This document shows positions 12,465-24,400 of a stretch of 64,000 nucleotides of DNA, in pieces. Below the pieces are notes generated by a model, which saw only the letters and a program-made list of their open reading frames with translations, had not been told where the DNA came from and ran no database searches. Numbering within the stretch: position 1 is the first letter of the stretch; each line of letters starts with the position of its first letter. Origin of the DNA: Theristus sp. LFF4_11 (taxonomy: Eukaryota; Nematoda; Chromadorea; Monhysterida; Xyalidae); assembly GCA_030248135.1 (NCBI GenBank), contig JASANC010004416.1, positions 1 through 64,000 of the forward strand, read 5' to 3'. The translations under genes and the position numbers were made by a program.

Positions 12465-12701
12465 TATGACCTATTTTTTGAAACGTGTCCCACTGAAATG
12501 ACGTCATGTGCTGCCAAACATGCGCTTGCCGTTCACAGCAAACCAGATTTTCCGTTCAGCTGATTTCTTCCCGTAAACAAATGGTGAATGTCGAATCAGT
12601 CACACCAAACGGACATTTTAGTGCCTGTACTTTGACAAACGAGCGTTTTTAATGCAAATGACGTCATTTTTGTCCGGACACGTTTGAACAAATCCACAAT
12701 A
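12465..12701. mobile_element. TA-flanked MITE, 237 bp (copy 1)
   Basis: It runs from TAtgacctattttttgaaac to cgtttgaacaaatccacaaTA. Inner inverted arms share aaacgtgtcc and a palindromic tgacgtca in each half. Two other copies at 42544-42790 and 54147-54382 have the same ends and also begin and end in TA, as expected for a Tc1/mariner-type non-autonomous element. It has no coding capacity. Confidence 0.88.
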
Positions 12702-12825
12702 GTAGGTTTGTTATTTTTGTCATTGTAAGTTTGACACTCATTTTAGAAAGTCTGATGGCCTCATCGACTTATCGATGTGTCAAAATATCATCAAACAAAC
12801 TTTGACACAATTTGTTTTTATTTAG

Positions 12826-14857
12826 GTTGTGCTCAATTTCAATGGTGTTTCTGAACAAACATTTGCTCAGCAACACGGTAAGCTTCAAATTGTCTAACGG
12901 CCAACATTTTGTATACCTAAATCTGTGTCAGGTTAAGAATGTTTTCATAGTCAGTGCTGTGCAGTTTTCGATTTCCGTATTCCAGTTGAACGCACCGTTG
13001 TTCGTGACGTGGTTCCAGTGTTTCATCAGTCTGTTGTTGTGTGCTGTTTTGGGTCACCTTGCGCAGCTATTTCCAAATCATGTCACCTTCCCCGAGTTCA
13101 AACTCGATCAAAAGCTGTCTCGCGAGGTATACGGATCTTTCGGCTACTGGTAATCTGGCTTTGTTTTGTAGTTTTACAGAGTGTGCAATATGATCATTTC
13201 TAGGTGCTGCCGTTGTCGTTTGTGTTTGTTGGCATGATCGCATTCAATAATCTCTGTTTGAAACACGTCGGTGTTGCGTTCTATTACATCGGCCGCTCTT
13301 TGACAACTGTTTTTAACGTGGTCAGTCCCATAATGCTTCTTCAATAATGTTTCTTTCAAGTTTACTGTGAAACTGTACATTTCACCTAGATTTGTGTCTA
13401 CATAATTCTCGGTGAGAAGACTGTGAAAATGGCGTTGTTCTGGTGTGCTGTGATCATTGGTGGGTTCTGGATGGGCGTCGATCAAGAGGGCCAAGGAGGT
13501 TGGTGCGGTCAAACAATAACAACAGGGCAAGCTTTCAGCGAAACGTCTAAAATAACTTCTGTCCGAGTGCTCAACGTGTATTTGAATATTGTTGTTTATC
13601 CACGGGGAAATTGGGAAAATGAAGACACTGCAAACTGAGGTATAATTGTTCGTTGTGCAACTGCGCGAGCGTGTCGCTTGTGTTGTGCAGGCACACTGTC
13701 GTGGCTGGGTGTTGCGTTTGGCGTGCTGGCGAGTCTGTGCGTTGCGTTGAACGCCATCTACACAAAGAGCACCCTTGCCAAGGTCGGCGACAACATCTGG
13801 CGTCTGTCGTTGTACAACAACTTGAACGCTCTTTTCATCTTCATGCCACTGATGTTGCTCAACGGTGATATTGGACAGCTGCTCAAGTACGATCGCATCT
13901 GGTCACTGCAATTCTGGACATTCATGGTGCTCTCTGGGATACTTGGCTTTGCGATGGGATACGTCACTGGGCTGCAGATACAGGTACGCAAACAGCGTCG
14001 CAGTAATTCCAAGGGTGCTCAGCCGAACAGTGAATAATATCTTTTATTTTGGTCGCGCGTCTCAATGCGCGCATAGATGGGTAAGCAGTCTCATGCACGA
14101 CGCAGGAATTCAAAATTGGCAAAAGCATCCAAGTCGCCTAAATAAGGCCATGTCACTTAGGCTATTCTGAATTACCACATGAAGATTGAAACTAGTTTCC
14201 TTTTACGTCCACAACCGCACTGAGTCGCAGGTCTTAAAGAAAAGATAATAGCAGACAGTCGGCTGATTTTGAATTGGAGTCGTCGATTGGTCCGGCCCAG
14301 TTTGATGCAGCCACTCAACTTCATAATAAATTCAAACGGCAAAGTGCACAAGTGCAGTTTTGACTGTATTATCTTTTTGTGCAAAGGAGGCCGAGTAATG
14401 TTGAATAGAACTGTGGAAAAGCCGCACAGATGAAAACTGGACACCCTGTTTCGCGCCGACCGTAGTCCCAATATGAATAAAATAATTTTATTGCGTAAAA
14501 AAGATTCGACTCAGTTGTTGTCTAGCACAAAACTACCGTCAGATTACGACACGTTCAATAAGAAGGATAATAGTTGAGCAGATGCAGGTGACATCGCCGC
14601 TGACACACAACATCAGTGGCACAGCCAAGGCAGCAGCACAGACGGTGTTGGCCGTGTTTGTGTACGCAGAGGAGAAGAGTGTTGCGTGGTGGCTGAGCAA
14701 TGGCGTTGTGCTCGGTGGCTCACTCGGATACACGTACACGAAGCAGCAGATCATGAAGCGCAACTGGGTGGCGCACGCAGACACGCACGACACAAAGCCG
14801 TTCGTCACACTGAAGACCAGTGACACATCCACCGACGATGAACAACAGATTGTGTAG
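12826..14857 (+). CDS. SLC35C1: GDP-fucose transporter SLC35C1 ortholog (5' end missing)
   Basis: Golgi antiporter that imports GDP-fucose for fucosylation, a member of the nucleotide-sugar transporter/DMT superfamily. Visible exons are 12826-12877, 12986-13126, 13204-13320, 13390-13498, 13691-13983 and 14588-14857; all phases agree. The 326 residues follow vertebrate SLC35C1 closely. They include [75 protein letters not shown] and [12 protein letters not shown], with several hydrophobic spans. The first visible exon begins one base into a codon after an acceptor at 12824-12825, so about 40-50 N-terminal residues should lie upstream. I could not find them; the MITE at 12465-12701 sits in that gap. 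A start at the in-frame ATG 12842 would delete the first membrane span. The stop is TAG at 14855. The gene is convergent with NDC80. Confidence 0.93.
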
Positions 14858-15431
14858 TGTGTTTCAAGACTGCACTCTGCAATGTTGTTTAGTCAGACAC
14901 AACACGCACGAGTCTACAGACCAGGACCAATGCAACCGAACATACAATGCACGTGCCAATGTGTTTTTTGTTAAATCAAAATCATGTGGTTAGGTACTGA
15001 TGATTGGTTTATTCAGCTTTATACTGTTCAAATTTGGTTCCTGTCTGATCTTCGAACTACATTCATTGTTTTCGTACTCTGCAACTGTGATTGGCTTTCG
15101 GTCTTGTCGATTGTGCAATTGAAACTCGTTTGTTCATTGTTCGGCTTTTGTTTGCAACATTCCATTTTCCGCTGGGTTTTTATCAAATGTTTCTGTACCA
15201 TATTTGTCAAGTGCCAAACAAGCGCCATTTTATTCGATGAACAAATTCTTGCAGTGGATAATAGTGTCAAACAGAGCACCAGTGACAAACCTCGTAAAAC
15301 GTGCACCATGGCCTGATCAGAAATTACTGGGGGTTTTACTTTGAACAGACAAAAAGACGAGAACAATTCACACGCATTGCGCAATTTCAACAATTCTGAT
15401 TTTGATAAAAAGACAGTGAAAAAAACGACGT
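14858..15431. other. 3' intergenic region between SLC35C1 and NDC80
   Basis: Convergent gene ends meet here. A tttatt at about 15008 would read AATAAA on the minus strand, about 420 bp past the NDC80 stop, and is a candidate poly(A) signal. No other feature is seen. Confidence 0.5.
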
Positions 15432-18400
15432 TCATTTGCACGGGTGGTTGAGGATCGGCTCGAGCACCCCTGCGTGTGTCATCGTCTCCCGCACGGCGTC
15501 ACACTCGTTGCACACACGACGCAGTTTTTCTTCAGTTTTCAGTCGCAGCGCCTGGGCACCGAATGGGATTGTACTTGTGTGCAAGCGGAGTGCACGCCAA
15601 CGGTGGCGAATTCGCGAGCACACCGAAAGCGCTGCAGCAACTCACAGCAGCACTGTCGTTCAGCTTTATCAGCGCGTCCAGGCAGGCGGTCAGATCACGC
15701 ATGCTCTCTTGGATGTCTGCTTCGAGATCTTTCTGCAGTTTTGTGCGCCTGGAAACATTCAAAAGATGAACTGCAGGCGCCAGTTACAGAAGAGAGCTTG
15801 CTTGCTCAGCGTTGTGCTTGTGTTCACGTATGGTGGCAGACTGCGCCACCAACTAATGCTTTGCATCAGTCGTGTCAGCTCACTCCTTTTTCAGCCTGCG
15901 CAGCTCGCCGTCTCTTGCCGCCTGCACGTCGTCGCCTCCATATTGTTCACGCCTCAACTCTTCCAACTGCCATTGTATGTCCTTGATGTCGCACTTCAGA
16001 TTCGATACACCCTCGCGATCCTAAATACCATGTTGCTTTGTGCACGCAGCAGATACAGTGAAGCTGCAATAATAACCGCAGAACACCTGTTTGATCAACT
16101 GTATCTCTGACTCCTTTTCAGCGATCTGGTTGTCGTACTCCTCCTTTTCGTCGAGCAATTGCTGTTGATTGTCTCGCAGCTGCAACAAACCAACGTGAAA
16201 CTCAATCGGCCACTCATTGCAGTTCATCGGAAAGAGAGCAAAGCAAACTGCTGCGCGCAACGCACAGTGTCAATGGTGTGCATGTGTTGAATGTGCTCGT
16301 CGCCACAGTCATGCAACAGTTGCTTGCACTGCTGCTTGAACAGTTGCATCTTCGGCTGAAAGTGCAATCAGAGACAACACGGTTGCTTAGAACCACCGCA
16401 TAAAGTCCTGTGCTGACGACAGTGCACGCCGTTTTTGCACAGCACTGTTCAATAATAACAAATAATAATAACTGTTTGTAGCCACAATATGCAAGCTTTC
16501 ATGCTGCTTTTGTTTAGAACTAGGGTTGGCATGGTAAAAATAACTGTTTTTTACCGGTAAAAAAACGCGTATCTATACGAGTTTTTCCCAGGGCAAAAAT
16601 TGGCTTTGAAGAAAACGGGAAAAAGACCGTTTCCTTATTTTTACGGTCATTTTCGTATTTTTCCGTTTTTTTCAATTTCGGACTGTGAGTTTTTTATGTT
16701 ATTTTTCACTCGCTTCGCAACTTTACACGTGTCTTGTGCTAAATGTGCACGAAATTGACACTGATGATTTGAAAGAACTGTTAAGCGAGGTGCAAGAATC
16801 GGCTGGAGCTGCCGAGCTGAGCTGAAAATTCCAAATGTCAGTCAAAATTGTCTTTCTTTCTTACAGAATTACTGATTTGTTTTTTTTGATCTGAACTGAC
16901 GCTGAAATTCTGAATTTGGTTTTAATCCATTATTGCAGCAAATTATGTTCGTCTATTGTGACCAAAGGCTCTCCGGTGAAAATGCTGTGGTTTTTCCTGT
17001 GTAATTGATGGAATATAAACGATTGAGCAAAAGATAATGTTCGATTTATTGCTAACCTTTTGGGTTTTCAAGCCCAAACAGAATTTATTTTATTTGCTAA
17101 TGTACGATATTTTGAACAAAGCATTCTGAAAACTGTTTTCACGAATCCTGGTCCAAGTTTACAGTCGGCTACGAAAAATATGTGGGTTTTTACAACTTTT
17201 TAGCTTTCGTTTTTTCCGGTAAAATTACCGTTTTTACCGGTAAAAATACCACGATTTGAAAAAAAAAACGGTATTTTGTCAACCCTATTTAAAACGGAAG
17301 AATATGTCAACCCTTCTTTCTGCCAATTTCGGGACATTCAAACTTGACTTTCAAATTATATCGTAAGTGTGAGGCACTAACTAACCCATAAAGAATAGAA
17401 TTCGATGCATAAAACTCATCAGATGCTAAAATATTTATTTAATTTACGTCTCACTACAATGTCTTGTTCCGGGTGGTGTGTGAAATGTCCAGTTTTGTTC
17501 AGCGCGAGAATTAAGAGTTCACAATTTTTCATTAAAGAGACACCAAAAAGATAAAATTTACTCCTAAAACCGATACTAACTGCATTCTAAATGAAGTTTG
17601 ATCTTTCCTAGCGTTTTAAAATTTTGCATCAAGTTTTTTTTCAATTTGCATCTTTTTCTGGCTGACGGATGCAAATTGCATCCTGGCAATTTTGAAAAAA
17701 AAACCAGGTTACTATCGCCATGATACCATCAGATCCGACTGGCAGTATGTCGCGAATGCAGGATCGAACGGAGACACGGTGTCCAGATGCAACTGCGACG
17801 TCCAGACGCCCGCCTCTGGCTCCAGCTGACTGACGATCGAACGAGCACGTTGCGCAAACGAACCGTACTGATTCTCAATCTGGCAGCGTGACGCAAACAG
17901 CGTGTTTGTCAAACAATTTGCAGCAGTTTCTCCAGTGGTTACTGTTTATTATGCCGCAATCGACCCGTGCTAATCGCCGTGGAAAGGTATTGTTGGCTGA
18001 AGCCACTTGACATCACCCAGACAGCAGTGGTTTTGTACAACGACACTCAAAGTGACACCGGCTCCACAACACAGTGCAGCACTGTACTGTGCGTCTCGTC
18101 TGGTGAGTGTCAGAGGCACTTTGCAAGCAGCCAGTTTCTCGGTTGTCCACCAACCTTTGAGCGTGTCGCCTGAATCTCCCGTTCCAGTGTGTACTTCTGC
18201 TCCAGCAATCGATCGGCCTCCTTGCGTGCCGCCTGTATCCGCTGGTCACTCTGCAATAAAACACTGCAATAGGCAGTCAGTGATTTTTGTTGTTGTGAAA
18301 AAAACGCGAAAAACCAGTCGCCGCAACCTCCTCCTTTTGCAGCTTCAAGTTGCGCGCGTCAGCACCAGACATTGGCTGCGTAGCAATGGCGTGCTGCTTT

Positions 18401-21400
18401 GCAACAATTTGCTCGCGTAGTTCGTGTAAACTGCGCTCTGAAATACAAATTTCAATTGAACTCTGAAATTATCTGAAACTTTAATCAAAATAATTGGTAC
18501 GGCTTGAAAGTTTGCTTGGCATCACTACTTTGAGAACACCGTGTACAGCAACATTCGTTCACAAGTGTGCCTCGAGAGCACACGTGACTGCAACCTCCAA
18601 CTGAACGCACCGTACTCGCGTCGCTGGTCGCGGAATGGCTCGAGATCGACCATGGTCTTGTTTCTGTACGCCTCAAGCTCAGCGACGAAATCATTCAGAT
18701 TGCCAATGTCGTGTTCGTAGTGGGCAATCTCTTCACGAACTTGCTCATCAGCTGGCTGCACAAAAACAATAACTGGTCAAACTGTAAAACATACACAACG
18801 TGCGCACTCGAAACTTGAACTTAGATTGTTGATTGGCTACATCAAGCTGACTGGAAGCCAGCTAGCAAGAGCACTTTGAAAGCAGCCGATCAGTTCGTCA
18901 TAATAACAACAGCGCCACAAGTGACGCACCCGGTGCGCTTGCAGCTGTGCCAGTTCACTTTCCAGTTTCTCATGCTCGGCGTTCAGCGTCTCCATTGAAT
19001 TGTCGCCTTCGACACCATCTAATAAAAAGATCCTTCAAAAAGCACACTGTGCAATAAACTACGCAGTTTTCATAACAAAGTCATTGCAAATTCATGTTTT
19101 TACAGAGATTGTCCTTCAGCTCGAAGTTCAGCTGACGCAGGAACTCGTCACGGCTTTCCTCGGAGGCGCCACGATCACTGGCGACACGCACGTAGCAGTT
19201 TGCCTTGTATTGCATTATGATCTGCAGAAGGGCACGATTCGGCACCATATAACGTTTCTGCAGTTGCACAGGCTTGCTGCGTTTGTGACCTTGCGTCGCA
19301 CCGCATGCGTGTCGTCGTCGAACTCTACATCAGCGCGAGCGTCTTCGTCGCCGTTGCAGCCAGCCAACAGCAGCTGGCCGATGTCGATCTGCTCACAGTA
19401 CTGCAAAGCACGGACGCATTGCCACACCGACACTTGCACACGCACAACTTTGGTGCATTAGCAACATTTGGTCGTAACCTAGGTGGCACTGGCAATAAAC
19501 CAGTTTAGGGCTCAAAAACCTTCTTTTCCAAAGGGTTTCAGAACATTCGACTTGAACAAATCGTACAATGCAATACCTCCATTTTGGATGGTGTTTTTAA
19601 ACTTCTTGTATTACTTTGTATCGTTTTGTCCAATCAGTACAGGGTGAGCCAAAAGAGGTTCCAACTTCAAAATGCACTCACTGGCTTGTAGGGATGGAGC
19701 CGGTTCCGGTCCGGATTCCGGATTCCGGCGCCTAAAATTCGATCCGGATCCGGTCCGGATTCCGGCGCAATTTTGCCGGATCCGGCCGGAATGGCCGAGA
19801 CCCGCGAATTAACCAGTTGATTCCTCCGTTTCAGAGCTGTTCAATGGTTTGACAAATTTGTTTCGGTGCTTTGTTGGTTTTGTTGTTGTGCATTTAACAT
19901 GTGATCAGTGAGCGTTTCTTTAGTTTAGTGTTCTGTTCAATGGTAAATGGTTCACTGCTTTTGTCTTGAGTGGTAAACTTATGTGCAGCATCGTCCAATT
20001 TAAAAAAACGTGGCTGCCAGCTTTTGGCCGACGTTGTTGATGAACAATAGCAGGTTTTTTTAAATCAGCCATCTTCGTTGGTCATATTCAGTTGGCTGTC
20101 AAACAGTTGCTTTTTTGTGAGCCCCAGAACACCAGCGATTTTAGCGATGTGTGTTACCGTGGGTGTGCGGGAGTGCCGTGATCCCCTTAATCCCGATAAC
20201 CCCCCATCCCAACAACGAATCCACGAGACGACGAATCCATTTCAATGGTGTTGCCCGCCGTTTGCGCACTGAAGCAGCGCATCGAACAAGTCGATGCGAG
20301 TGGCATTGGTACGACGAAAGAAACGCTGCTGACCAGCATCGACACACGCTTCCGTGCGCTTTTCCACAACGAATCCAACTAGAGTTGGTAAAAAAATTGG
20401 TTTTTTATGTTGCCAGGAAAAAAACCGGTTTCTTTTCCGTTTTAAAACCGTTTTAAAACCATAAAAAAACCAAATGCTTCCCAGCTCCTAAACTTTTCAG
20501 AACTTGGCATCTTGAACTCAAAATAGGAAATACATCAAAATTAGTGATTTTGAGCAGCGTAAAATGCTGTTTTCGGGCATACAACCGACCAAATATGCTA
20601 TTTTTGCCACCAAATGCTACCCAATTTTTTGTTTCAAATCAAATTAATTTCGCTTTTATTGGTTTCCAGGGCAGCACGTTCAATAAATTGAAAACAAAGA
20701 CTGGGCAGTGACCGTGTAGGTGTGGGGAGCGGGGAGGGACGGTTGCAAGGAGACCGAATAGCTGACCCCGATTAGGGGGCGAGATTTGCAGAACTGCAAA
20801 GTGAAACCGGTGGCGGATTGCGTTTGAAAAATAACATTTCATCAGTTACCCTTTGCAAATCGACAACATCGTCAGTCAGTCTGCATATGCACTTAGTTTA
20901 GCACTCACCTTGTCTTCATCGTATTTCACTTGACCCTTGCCACAAAAGCTTCTGCAAAATGATGCTTCACCAGTTCAGTTTGACACAGTTCACTGCACCG
21001 TTTTTTCAAAAATATAATTTTACATTTTATCAATCAAACGAAGAGTTGTGATTTTTGACCACGAAGTTTGAAAATTTTTAAGGTAAAAAACCGGTTCTTT
21101 ATTTTTTCAAGAAAAAAAACTGGAAAAAAACCCGGTTTTAAAACGGAAAAGAAACCGGTTTTTTTCCTGTGCCAACCCTAAATCCAACATCATGGCCACG
21201 TACGTTGATTCGCGATTCAAGAATACTGCAGTCGTCTTCGAAAATGAAGGCGCGATTCGTTGTGAACTACTTCACATTGCAAAGAAAATCTTGAAACGAC
21301 CGGAGACGCCCACAAACTGCGACGATACATCCGAGATCGCGAACAACGACGATGACGAAAGTGAACGCGAGCCCGAACCAAAAAAGACATCGACTGGCCT

Positions 21401-24400
21401 CTACGGAGGCATCGAGTTTCACGCTGCGCAACCCGTCAGGCGAATCCAGTCTTGATGACGAACTGCGCGGCGAAATGAATATGTACGAGTCGGATGATTT
21501 TATCGACGAACCGGACAAAAGTGATCTAATGCTAGACTTTTGGCGGCTGAACTCGTCGAAATACCCCAAACTATCGACAATCGCGCGCAGATACCTGGCA
21601 CCGCTACAAACAAGCGTGGCAAGCGAACGAATGTTCTCTGATGCCAGGCAGGTGTTTGTGTACAGCCGATCTCGTCTGTCAACTCAGAACACCGAAAAGG
21701 TCATGTTTCTGAATGGAGTGTTGCCAGCACTTGATTATCCCTATGCGATGTGAATTTTGTCAATTGTTGCTGTTGTAATTTATGGTTGGTTCACGTGCTG
21801 TGTCTTGCTGACTTTGTTTCTGTGTCTGTGCTGTTTTATGTTGAAAATGTGATGAAGAAGCGACGAAATGTGCGTAGATGTTTTTTAGACATAAAAAGGC
21901 CATTCCGGTCCGGATTCCGGCAATTTTTGCCGGATCCGGCCCGGCTGGAATGGGCTTTTGCCGGATCCGGCCCGGATTCCGGCAAATTTGCCGGATCCAT
22001 ATCCCTACTGGCTTGTAACGAGACCTTATAAATTAAAATTTGGAACACTGTAGAACATCTCGAGAGGTTTTTCTGATTTAAAGAAAAGGTTTTTCACGTG
22101 GTTAAATAGTTTACTTGGGTTTTCTAATTAGGACGGCAGGCAACGACAATAATAAGAAAAGACTGCACGCTGATCACATTCGGCGTTCGTTATTTCCAAG
22201 CTTCCATGTGCGTATTGCTTTTTTGTGTTGTGGAACACTCGGATTGTCACCAAAGTTCATCATTGGCATTCGTTACTGCTAAATCAACCGTTTGCATTCC
22301 ACGACATTTATCGATTTTTCATGTTTCCGGATATTCTGCTGTATTGAGTATAGAGCAACATACCCTTAAAAATTTGGTCTGAAACACCTCCCGAAGTGTT
22401 GTAATTGTGTTCCAATTTTCAGCTCGAAACATCTCAGCACAAGCCAGTGAGAGCATTGAGTAGGAGCGGTTTGTTTGTCTGACCGTGAACAACTGAGTGA
22501 GCCAGGTGAGCGCTGCCAACAAGTGCACCGTTGACGATGAGGCGCTCGAGCTGCGAAGCGTCGACGGACGAATGTCGATCGGGTAGCCGAGCAGTTTGAA
22601 CAGTTTTGGCACAAACTCCTCAAGGCCGTTCGATGGACACCGGAAATCTGGCATCGCTCTGCTCACGATGAACTGAGAACACAGCGCAAACATGGAAATG
22701 CAATCACTACCAATGCGAGGCAGTGCCTGCAACCTGCTGATCCGCTCAGCTTTGTTGCAGGGGCTGGAAAACTGCTCAGCACAAACCCGCAAAACCGCGT
22801 GATTAAGCAATAAAGAATCAGCAAAGTTGCCCAAAACCTTAAAGCTACCTCAAAAATTCTCGCGAAATCTGTTTTCTGTAACGAGCGCAGCTGCTGCTCG
22901 CTGGGAACTCGATCGCCATACTGCCTCTCAATCAAGTACTGTACAAAACAATTGAATTGTCATTTCGCATGATCGGTGAAATTGTTGTCAAAAAAGAAAC
23001 ATCACACCCGAGCGCTCTTATTGCTCACCGTACCGTTCTCAGTTTTTGCACCATCTCCTGTCGATATTGCTGGTCATTGATGGGCCGTGGATCGCGGAAA
23101 CCAGCAGCGGGCTTGCCGTAGCAACTGCTGGCACGCCTGAAATCACAATACATTTCCAGCACTGCAACACCAAGCATGCTACTGTGGCATTTCCAGCACT
23201 GCAACACCAAACATGCTACTGTGGTGTTGGATGGATCTTGTGGCTAGATCTGCCACTCCGACATTCAACACAAAAAACAAAAAGCTTCATGATTTGACAC
23301 GAAAAATAAAAAATCTGAAAAACACAACCACCCAAACACGTACGGGCCGGCCGCAGACGGACCGGCGAATCCAAACCGATTGGCCGGTTCAAATTGGTCT
23401 GATACTCTAAAAAACAAAGAACCAACAAACATTTCGGAAACAAAACAGAACTGGTGCGCCAGCCACCACTGTCAGTGAACTCAAACTCATATCCTCCTCA
23501 AATCCGACTCTGCTTGGTGCTCACAAAATCTTACAAATCAAATTCGACTTATAAAAATCTGAGTAGCGTGTTTTTTGGCTGTTTGGTTTCATTTTGTCGC
23601 CGATTTTTTTGGGTTTTCTTGCATTCAAACATGGTTTAGAAACAGAAAAAGCGACAGTGAGAAGGAAAATTCACCGGTTAAAAAACGAGTATCGCCGTAT
23701 CGCGGTCTGAGCTGTTTCGGATGGAGGAGAAAATTTCTAACATGTGGTGACATTCCACTTTCTACTCAGTTTTTTTACTCATATCAAACTCCTCAGTTTT
23801 ATAAAACTGACTACTGGGACGTTTTATAAAAGCTCAGCTCAATAGTACATTACTGCTGCACCACTGAACGGAACCCAAGAATAAAATAATAATGGCGCTC
23901 TTTACTAATGCGTGGCTTAAGACTGATCGCAAAATGAATGGCCCATCGCAAAATGAATGGCCCTACACAAAATAAGTGGCCCAACACAAAATGAATGGCC
24001 CAACGATTTGTACACCTTCTTAAAAGTGATTTTTGATCTGAGATTGCTTGCAATGAGTCGTTGTAGGTTCCTAATCCAAAGCCAAGCCTTTTGGATAAGG
24101 TGAAAAATGTTGCTTGCAATGAGTCGTAGGTTCCTAAACCTAAACCTAAGCCAAGCCTTTTTGATAAGGTGAAATTGATCATTTTCACCTTATCAGAAAG
24201 GTTTGGCTTAGGATTAGGTTTAGGAACCTACAGTGACTCATTGCAAGCAACATTTTCACCTTAACCAAAAGGCTTCGCTTAGGATTAGGATTAGGAACCT
24301 ACTCATTTTGCGATGGGCCACTCATTTTGCGATGGGCCATTCATTTTGCGATGGGCCATTCATTTTGCGATGGGCCATTCATTTTGCGATGGGCCATTCA

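Larger units (their letters stand above)
19689..22007 (+). mobile_element. hAT transposon with decayed transposase, perfect 8-bp TSD
   Basis: It starts tagggatggagccggttccg and ends gccggatccatatccctA. It is flanked by ctggcttg at 19681-19688 and 22008-22015. The subterminal regions are rich in ccggat/ccggattccgg words on both sides, as in many hAT elements. It contains the 3' part of a hAT transposase, itself interrupted by an 801-bp MITE at 20380-21180. The host sequence is the mariner-like element. Confidence 0.93.
19638..22488. mobile_element. Mariner-like non-autonomous element split by a hAT insertion
   Basis: The left end, tacagggtgagccaaaagag, matches the element at 35857-36963. The right part (about 22300-22470) matches that element's right arm, including cagctcgaaac and cacaagccagtgagagcat. 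The extreme right end is degenerate (tttgtctgaccgtga against ttggctcaccctgta). A complete hAT element sits inside at 19689-22007. The element fills most of NDC80 intron 4. Confidence 0.8.

Noticed and set aside
13174..13530. 118-codon minus-strand frame
   Set aside because: Shadow of SLC35C1 exons 3-4 on the opposite strand.
15436..16110. 224-codon plus-strand frame
   Set aside because: Antisense shadow of the last NDC80 exons, which match the coiled-coil C-terminus on the minus strand.
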